Part shown: positions 25,301-29,297 of the stretch, one piece after another
Numbering within the stretch: position 1 is the stretch's first letter
Layout: each line of letters opens with the position of its first letter
DNA from: Candidatus Thorarchaeota archaeon
Lineage (GTDB): Archaea > Asgardarchaeota > Thorarchaeia > Thorarchaeales > Thorarchaeaceae
Assembly (NCBI GenBank): GCA_016839345.1
Contig: JAEOUL010000093.1
Location: forward strand, 1-29,297
Direction of reading: 5' to 3'
Length of the DNA: 29,297 nucleotides
Translations under genes and position numbers: made by a program
The notes under the pieces: model-generated
The model's database searches: none
What the model was told of the DNA's origin: nothing
The model's input: only the letters and a program-made list of their open reading frames with translations

Positions 25301-25978
25301 TTAATGAACCGTACGATATGGTCCCAATAGTGAGCCATAGTAATTTGAGCCATAGTATGTCATTCGAGCAGCATCATTGGAATATGGTATTCTGACTTCA
25401 TTGGGATCAAGCTTGAATTTGATGATTCTCACTTCATTGGGGTCTAGTCTGAAATCGATGGATCTTACTTCAGTAGGATCGAGCTTGAAATGGATGACTC
25501 TCACTTCACTGGGATCGAGCTTGAAATCGATGATTCTGACTTCACTGGGATCGAGCTTGAAATGGATGACTCTCACTTCACTGGGATCGAGCTTGAAATG
25601 GATGACTCTCACTTCATTGGGATCTAGTTTGAAATCGATGGATCTTACTTCACTGGGATCAAGCTTGAATTTGATGACTCTCACTTCATTAGGGTCTAGT
25701 CTGAAATCGATGGATCTTACTTCAGTAGGATCGAGCTTGAAATCGATGATTCTGACTTCATTGGGATCAAGCCTGAAATCGATGATTCTGACTTCATTAG
25801 GATCAAGACGCCAAGCAAGTTCTGCAGTCCCATCAGTTAATTGAAGATCTGGAGCCACAGCTATGTTATTGTTCATACTCATCGACGCCACTGCCAACAT
25901 TGAACCAAAAATAGTGAGCGTCAAAACAAGTAGGATTCCAGTAGCAAAAACAACCCTATGGGTTTTCTTGTTAAACAT
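25301..25978 (-). CDS. Secreted protein with twelve 12-residue tandem repeats
   Basis: The 225-residue protein starts at ATG 25978 after GGAGGAG. It has an N-terminal hydrophobic signal (about 9-31), then a spacer, then at residues 57-200 eleven full and one partial copies of a 12-residue unit (R/K)LDP(N/S/T)EVR(I/V/S)I(D/K/H)F. A Tyr-rich tail (TYYGSNYYGS) ends it. The strict period, with one hydrophobic face (L, V, I, F) and alternating charges, suggests a beta-solenoid or elongated surface stalk. No known repeat family is recognised. It would be exported or membrane-anchored by the uncleaved signal. The PAS gene lies upstream in the same direction. Confidence 0.8.
   Translation of the reverse strand: MFNKKTHRVVFATGILLVLTLTIFGSMLAVASMSMNNNIAVAPDLQLTDGTAELAWRLDPNEVRIIDFRLDPNEVRIIDFKLDPTEVRSIDFRLDPNEVRVIKFKLDPSEVRSIDFKLDPNEVRVIHFKLDPSEVRVIHFKLDPSEVRIIDFKLDPSEVRVIHFKLDPTEVRSIDFRLDPNEVRIIKFKLDPNEVRIPYSNDAARMTYYGSNYYGSLLGPYRTVH
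25379..25810 (-). repeat. 36-bp in-frame tandem repeat array (12 units)
   Basis: Twelve contiguous 36-bp units encode the 12-residue repeats. Central units are almost identical in DNA (CTTGAAATGGATGACTCTCA recurs), which points to recent expansion. The two-unit block TEVRSIDF-RLDPNEVR-(V/I)IKF occurs twice, at repeats 3-4 and 10-11, showing a seven-unit higher-order duplication. Confidence 0.9.
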
Positions 25979-26096
25979 TCTCTATCTCCTCCGTTTAGTG
26001 TAAGGATTCAGTGACAATGTTGTTGTTGTGAAATTGAAATAGACCAGTCCGTGCCAGTCCAAAGGTGTCATTGTTTCTCTGAATCACTCAAATACC

Positions 26097-26180
26097 TCGA
26101 AATAGTATTACATATTACAAGTAATATATGTTTCGGTAACATAATCACAAAGCGAAAAATATATTACGTAATTATGTTAC
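26097..26180. promoter_or_regulatory. Operator cluster upstream of repeat protein and second ncRNA
   Basis: Three overlapping inverted elements occur here. TCGAAATAGTATTACAT (26097-26113) matches the reverse complement of the 24706 operator at 14 of 17 bases, including 11 in a row. ATATTAC-AA-GTAATAT (26112-26127) is a perfect palindrome. ATTACGTAAT (26163-26172) contains the same half-site TATTACGT (26162-26169). In addition GTAACATAAT (26136-26145) is the exact inverse of ATTATGTTAC (26171-26180). Confidence 0.6.
26157..26164 (+). promoter_or_regulatory. TATA-like box of second candidate ncRNA
   Basis: AAATATAT predicts a start near 26186, three bases before the 13-bp stem at 26189. A palindrome with the TATTACGT half-site directly follows and overlaps the TATA end. 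Confidence 0.4.
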
Positions 26181-26186
26181 ATATCT

Positions 26187-26272
26187 CAAGAAGTCCCCCG
26201 AACATGAAGATTGGAAATGTTCTCCTTCTTTCTGTTCTCAACGGGGTGTCGGGGGATTTCTCTCTTTTTTCT
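26187..26272 (+). ncRNA. Second candidate structured RNA (13-bp closing stem, T-run)
   Basis: AGAAGTCCCCCGA (26189-26201) pairs with TCGGGGGATTTCT (26249-26261) over 13 bp; one pair is G-U only on the plus strand, which favours plus-strand transcription. Inside, ACAT/ATGT (26202-26205, 26217-26220) forms a small hairpin, and a second G-run, CGGGG (26242-26246), could compete for CCCCG. A T-run at 26265-26270 follows and a TATA-like box precedes. It lies just beyond the 3' end of the PAS gene (opposite strand). Coding is unlikely. A terminator for the PAS gene is the main alternative. Confidence 0.45.
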
Positions 26273-26293
26273 CTAGAAGCCTAATCGTTTGGA

Positions 26294-26749
26294 TCAAGAG
26301 CTTTTACGTAATTTCTTTGGAGATGGTAACCTAGGGGAGCTCTCTCCTCTTCCGTGTTCTGGTGGAGGTTTCCATTCCTCAGTCATCTTGAGATATTCTG
26401 CTCTCTCTGCTGCATCATGTAGTTCCATCACTGTTGCCATATGGTTGCCTTGATCATCTCTAAGCAGGTAGATATACTCATAGAAGTATTTACCAATGAA
26501 ATGCACCCATCCTTCATATTTCTCCAGCTCTCCACTCTTCAAATCTCCAATCATCTTGAGTACACTCTGTTCAGCTCTTTCAGGATGGCATCTAAGGATG
26601 GAAGAACCAATTCTACTTTCATGGTCTTGCTGGAGCTGTTCACCCGCCTTCTGATTGAAGACCACAATTTGATTGTTTATATCTAGGACACAAATTCCAA
26701 CATTCAGATCTTCTACAAGTCGTCGCATCAAATCAAAATCAAGAGTCAT
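26294..26749 (-). CDS. PAS-domain protein
   Basis: The 151-residue protein starts at ATG 26749 (MTLDFDLMRRLVEDL); the frame opens to TTG 26767. Residues about 10-115 form one PAS domain: VGICVLDINNQIVVFNQKAGE, split here as the VGICVLD strand and VVFNQKA segment, then RCHPERAEQSVLKMIGDL, and a core sheet ending MATVMELHDA. The CHP(E/P) segment is as in the PAS domains attached to DUF438/hemerythrin-type proteins. The basic Pro-rich tail (RLPSPKKLRKSS) has no output domain, so it may act with a partner. Ligand unknown. Confidence 0.8.
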   Translation of the reverse strand: MTLDFDLMRRLVEDLNVGICVLDINNQIVVFNQKAGEQLQQDHESRIGSSILRCHPERAEQSVLKMIGDLKSGELEKYEGWVHFIGKYFYEYIYLLRDDQGNHMATVMELHDAAERAEYLKMTEEWKPPPEHGRGESSPRLPSPKKLRKSS

Positions 26750-26800
26750 AGTTCTATCATACCACAAAAAGCGTGAAAATCTTTGGGATGCGGTTGACTT

Positions 26801-27544
26801 ATGTCAAGAATGCACCACCTCTTGGACATGATTGATTTCTACTCGAAGCTGGCCAAATACTATGATCAGATGTATGCCCATATCGATTATGAAGGAGCAG
26901 CCCAGAAACTTCATGAAATTATTCAGAAATACAAACGATCATCAGGTAATAGATTATTAGATGTCGGATGCGGAACTGGTACTCATATTATGCACCTAAA
27001 AGAGAAGTATCAAGCGATGGGTTTCGATATCAGTGAAGAAATGCTAGCAGTTGCACGAGAAAAATGCCCGGACATCAATTTCGTACAGGGTAATATGATT
27101 TCGATGGAACTCGATCAAGTCTTTGATGTAATTATTTGTCTTTTCGGGTCAATCACATATCTTACAACGATTCAGGAGCTGCAGCTAGCAATCAGATCTT
27201 TTTCAAAGTATACTAGTAACGGAGGAGTAATAGTTCTTGAACCCCTTTTCACCGAAGAAACAGTACGCGATAAATCAATGGGATTAAACTGTCTGAACCT
27301 TCCTGACATCAAGATTGCGAGGAGTAATGTTGGGCAAAGAAAAGGGAATATTATGTATCTTAATTTTCATTTTCTAGTATCAACACAAGAACATGGTACT
27401 GAACACTTCATTGATCCAAGTCCAATGGGTATATTCTCTCGACATATCTACCAGAATCTCATGGAGGAGAATGGATTCCATGTTGAATTTATCGAACCTG
27501 GATTTGATAAGGAAGTTCTGATTTTGGGAGTTAAAGAGGCATAA
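26801..27544 (+). CDS. Class I SAM-dependent methyltransferase
   Basis: The 247-residue protein has motif I LLDVGCGTG (52-60), an acidic motif II end (FDIS, 75-78), FVQGNM (94-99) and FDVIICLFGSITYL (108-121), the usual set for a Rossmann-fold methyltransferase binding S-adenosylmethionine. N-terminal FYSKLAKYYDQMY resembles small-molecule or protein methyltransferases of this group. The start is ATG 26801 or the in-frame ATG 26828 (MIDFYSK), with no strong site for either. It is divergent from the PAS gene and 56 bp before msrA. Substrate unknown. Confidence 0.88.
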   Translation: MSRMHHLLDMIDFYSKLAKYYDQMYAHIDYEGAAQKLHEIIQKYKRSSGNRLLDVGCGTGTHIMHLKEKYQAMGFDISEEMLAVAREKCPDINFVQGNMISMELDQVFDVIICLFGSITYLTTIQELQLAIRSFSKYTSNGGVIVLEPLFTEETVRDKSMGLNCLNLPDIKIARSNVGQRKGNIMYLNFHFLVSTQEHGTEHFIDPSPMGIFSRHIYQNLMEENGFHVEFIEPGFDKEVLILGVKEA

Positions 27545-27600
27545 GAACAGTTCATTTCCTCTATCTGTTCATTGATTAACAGTTTAGGGAGTTCTATCAT

Positions 27601-28131
27601 ATGGAATATACAACATTAGGTTCTGGTTGCTTCTGGTGCACAGAAGCTGTGTTTCAGCAACTAAACGGTGTTGAAACTGTAGTATCTGGATACTCCGGTG
27701 GACATGTAGAGAATCCATCTTATGAACAAGTCACCACTGGAAGAACTGGTCATGCAGAGGTCTGCCAAATCCAGTTTGACCCAGAACGAATTTCGTATGA
27801 GGATATTCTTGAGGTGTTCTTTGGGACCCACGATCCGACAACACTCAATCGCCAAGGTAATGATATTGGCACGCAGTATCGATCTGTGATATTCTATCAC
27901 AGTGAGGAGCAAAGAAAAACTGCGGAACAAGCCAAGAAAGATCTTGATGAGAGTGGAACATGGAAGAATCCTATTGTGACTGAGATTGTTCCATATGAAG
28001 AGTTCTACCCAGCTGAGGACTATCATCAGAATTACTACAAAAACAATCCAACTCAGGGCTACTGTCGGATGGTGATTGCGCCAAAATTGAACAAGTTTGA
28101 GAAGGTTTTCAAGCTGAAGATTAGTAAGTGA
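27601..28131 (+). CDS. msrA: Peptide methionine sulfoxide reductase A
   Basis: The 176-residue protein has the active-site GCFWC (C10 catalytic, C13), GYSGGHVENPSYEQVTTGRTGHAE, read here as GYSGG and TGRTGHAE, then FFGTHDPT and GTQYRS, all typical of MsrA. It reduces methionine-S-sulfoxide in proteins. C155 (QGYC) is a likely resolving Cys. GGGAG lies 9-10 nt before ATG 27601. Together with the nearby PAS and YgbA_NO genes it fits an oxidative-stress setting. Confidence 0.96.
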   Translation: MEYTTLGSGCFWCTEAVFQQLNGVETVVSGYSGGHVENPSYEQVTTGRTGHAEVCQIQFDPERISYEDILEVFFGTHDPTTLNRQGNDIGTQYRSVIFYHSEEQRKTAEQAKKDLDESGTWKNPIVTEIVPYEEFYPAEDYHQNYYKNNPTQGYCRMVIAPKLNKFEKVFKLKISK

Positions 28132-28179
28132 ATGAAATCCTAGCAAGTAAAATATCTCGGTGATAACACACAACTAGGA

Positions 28180-28187
28180 TTTAATAT
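28180..28187 (+). promoter_or_regulatory. TATA-like box of leaderless gene at 28213
   Basis: TTTAATAT ends about 25 bp before ATG 28213, and there is no ribosome site, so the transcript should begin at or near that ATG. This decides the start over ATG 28189. Confidence 0.45.
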
Positions 28188-28212
28188 TTTGAAGTATCCA
28201 TCCAGAAGCATA

Positions 28213-29031
28213 ATGAGCGAAGATGAGTCTCCAGCATTATACGTTTTCTGTACCATATGTGAACAGAATGTTCCTTTGGTCGTCACAGAAGATGACATTG
28301 AGAAAGCTAAAACAGGACTCATCTCAGTTCTCTCCTTACACGGAGAACCGCAACATGCGATACTAGTCTATCTAGACATGAACCTCAAGGCACGAGGAGT
28401 TGAATACCCTTCACTACTACAAGTCAAAGAGAGTGAAGCTAAAGACACAACCGCAACCATTGAAGATGATGTTCATGATTTGAACTCAATACTCAGCTCA
28501 TTCGGTGAAAAACAGGACCAAGCAATCAAATCATTTGCTCATATTTCTGCTCAACTTATTGCTGGAAATTCATTGTATCTAATTCACGATAACACAAGTA
28601 TTGGAAAAGTTGTGAAAGATCAACTAGACTCATTATTCACAGACCAGAATGTATCCTCTTTCGTCATCAGTTATGATGATATTGACCTTGTAAGTGGAAT
28701 GAGACCTACACTTTTCGATTTACAATATGGAACTTTCATCTCGGAGGGTATTGCTTTAGACACGGAGTACTTCGAGGAATTGATTAAGGAAGCTGTCGCA
28801 AGTCCGAATGGCTTTAGTATGTTGAAAAATGACTATCGGAAGCTGAAGTTTTCGTACCGGCATCTATGGGAATTGTTGTCTACTGGTACTCGAACCTACA
28901 CACGAAAAAGACTGGCATATCTTGTTTCAATTGATCTATCATTGATTCCACTTCTACTCAGAATTGCTGAAAATGACGGGATTGATGTAGCGTCGCGTGT
29001 GAAGCTATCCAAAGCGGAGAAAAAGAATTAG
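28213..29031 (+). CDS. Hypothetical soluble protein with N-terminal CxxC
   Basis: The 272-residue protein starts at ATG 28213 (MSEDESPALYVF). It opens with FCTICEQNVPL, one CxxC with no second Cys pair, then GLISVLSLHGEPQHAILVYLD, split as ISVLSLHGEPQH and ILVYLD, which looks like an alpha/beta strand-turn-strand. A helical middle section with SFAHISAQLIAG and a mixed C-terminal half follow, ending basic (KLSKAEKKN). No signal peptide or membrane helix. I do not recognise the family. It stands alone downstream of msrA. Confidence 0.72.
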   Translation: MSEDESPALYVFCTICEQNVPLVVTEDDIEKAKTGLISVLSLHGEPQHAILVYLDMNLKARGVEYPSLLQVKESEAKDTTATIEDDVHDLNSILSSFGEKQDQAIKSFAHISAQLIAGNSLYLIHDNTSIGKVVKDQLDSLFTDQNVSSFVISYDDIDLVSGMRPTLFDLQYGTFISEGIALDTEYFEELIKEAVASPNGFSMLKNDYRKLKFSYRHLWELLSTGTRTYTRKRLAYLVSIDLSLIPLLLRIAENDGIDVASRVKLSKAEKKN

Positions 29032-29297
29032 TAGGCACATCAGACAAGTAGTGAAGTTGCATTGACATTCAGAGCTGAACTGCTGATTTATCATATTTGG
29101 AATTAGTTTCAAAGGTGTCTTCTGGTTTTAGTTCCCACAACTGGAGTTCGCGACTTTTATTTCAAGTTGGATTTTGTCTGGGGTGATGGCGCGACAATGA
29201 TATGTGCCAGCCAACTTGCTTCAAACCACATTTGATTGGTGTCCAATATGCATCATTTCATTATATTTCTGAGAAACATTGTTGTTTTCCAATAATA
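29032..29297. other. Non-coding right end with an inverted repeat
   Basis: No convincing coding frame is visible to the window edge. CAAGTTGG (29163-29170) and CCAACTTG (29211-29218) form an 8-bp stem; inside, GGCGC/GTGCC (29188-29192, 29204-29208) can pair. A TATA-like ACTTTTATTT (29153-29162) directly precedes the stem. It may be a structured RNA or a 3' end; evidence is weak. Confidence 0.35.

Noticed and set aside
25379..25810. CRISPR-like array of 36-bp repeats
   Set aside because: Units are contiguous with no spacers and keep one reading frame, so this is a coding tandem repeat.
25377..25844. 155-codon plus-strand frame over the tandem repeat
   Set aside because: It is the antisense of the 36-bp repeat, kept open by the repeat period; it lacks a ribosome site, while the minus frame has a signal peptide and GGAGGAG.
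26051..26284. 77-codon plus-strand frame
   Set aside because: It spans palindromes and the hairpin, has no ribosome site and protein-unlike composition.

Overview
The window reads as a chromosome segment from an archaeon of moderate-to-low GC. Many genes have a TATA-like box about 25-30 bp upstream of an ATG with no Shine-Dalgarno (leaderless style). Others, mostly inside operons, have strong GGAGG-type sites. A group 3b-type (sulfhydrogenase-like) [NiFe] hydrogenase, a PiT/DUF47 phosphate module, membrane-anchored winged-helix-like proteins and a NYN-family RNase with a small zinc finger fit an Asgard archaeon, perhaps Thorarchaeia-like. That placement is inference; no rRNA, tRNA or ribosomal protein gene is present to fix it.

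Layout. 1-5.3 kb: a truncated gene at the left edge, a protein built from two copies of one domain, a ferredoxin/acyl-CoA dehydrogenase pair, a small zinc-ribbon protein, a nitroreductase and two membrane proteins. 5.4-11.5 kb: an unknown protein, a calcineurin-like phosphoesterase, a small membrane protein with a helix-turn-helix-like tail, a sodium:neurotransmitter-type symporter with a tiny partner, an MBL-fold hydrolase and a PiT transporter. 11.5-14.6 kb: the DUF47 partner of PiT, a short alanyl-tRNA synthetase of the kind seen in Patescibacteria (CPR), and a zinc-finger/NYN ribonuclease. 14.7-17.8 kb: a candidate structured RNA and two tandem ion-transporter (ArsB/NhaD-like) paralogues with the remnant of a third between them. 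18.0-20.5 kb: a GlcD-like FAD oxidoreductase, a Cys-rich small protein and a YgbA_NO-family protein. 20.5-24.5 kb: a four-gene hydrogenase operon in the order beta-gamma-delta-alpha. 24.7-26.8 kb: a ribbon-helix-helix regulator with a perfect palindrome at its promoter, a secreted protein of 12-residue tandem repeats, an operator-rich intergenic region with a second candidate structured RNA, and a PAS protein. 26.8-29.3 kb: a methyltransferase, MsrA, an unknown protein and a non-coding tail with an inverted repeat.

Functional picture. The hydrogenase would couple H2 to NAD(P)H through its flavin subunit. The FAD oxidoreductase and the ferredoxin/acyl-CoA dehydrogenase pair add organic-acid and acyl-CoA oxidation. 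Nitroreductase, MsrA, the YgbA_NO protein and the PAS protein suggest redox or nitrosative stress handling. The most unusual observations are: (1) two independent TATA-structured RNA-T-run cassettes at 14.7 and 26.2 kb; (2) a regulator-proximal operator at 24.7 kb that recurs with 14 of 17 matches in front of the repeat protein and second RNA; (3) the 12-residue-repeat secreted protein; (4) an Asp in place of a proximal-cluster Cys in the hydrogenase small subunit; (5) a Regnase/MCPIP1-like NYN protein; (6) a bacterial CPR-like AlaRS; (7) a relic transporter fragment that still has its ribosome binding site.
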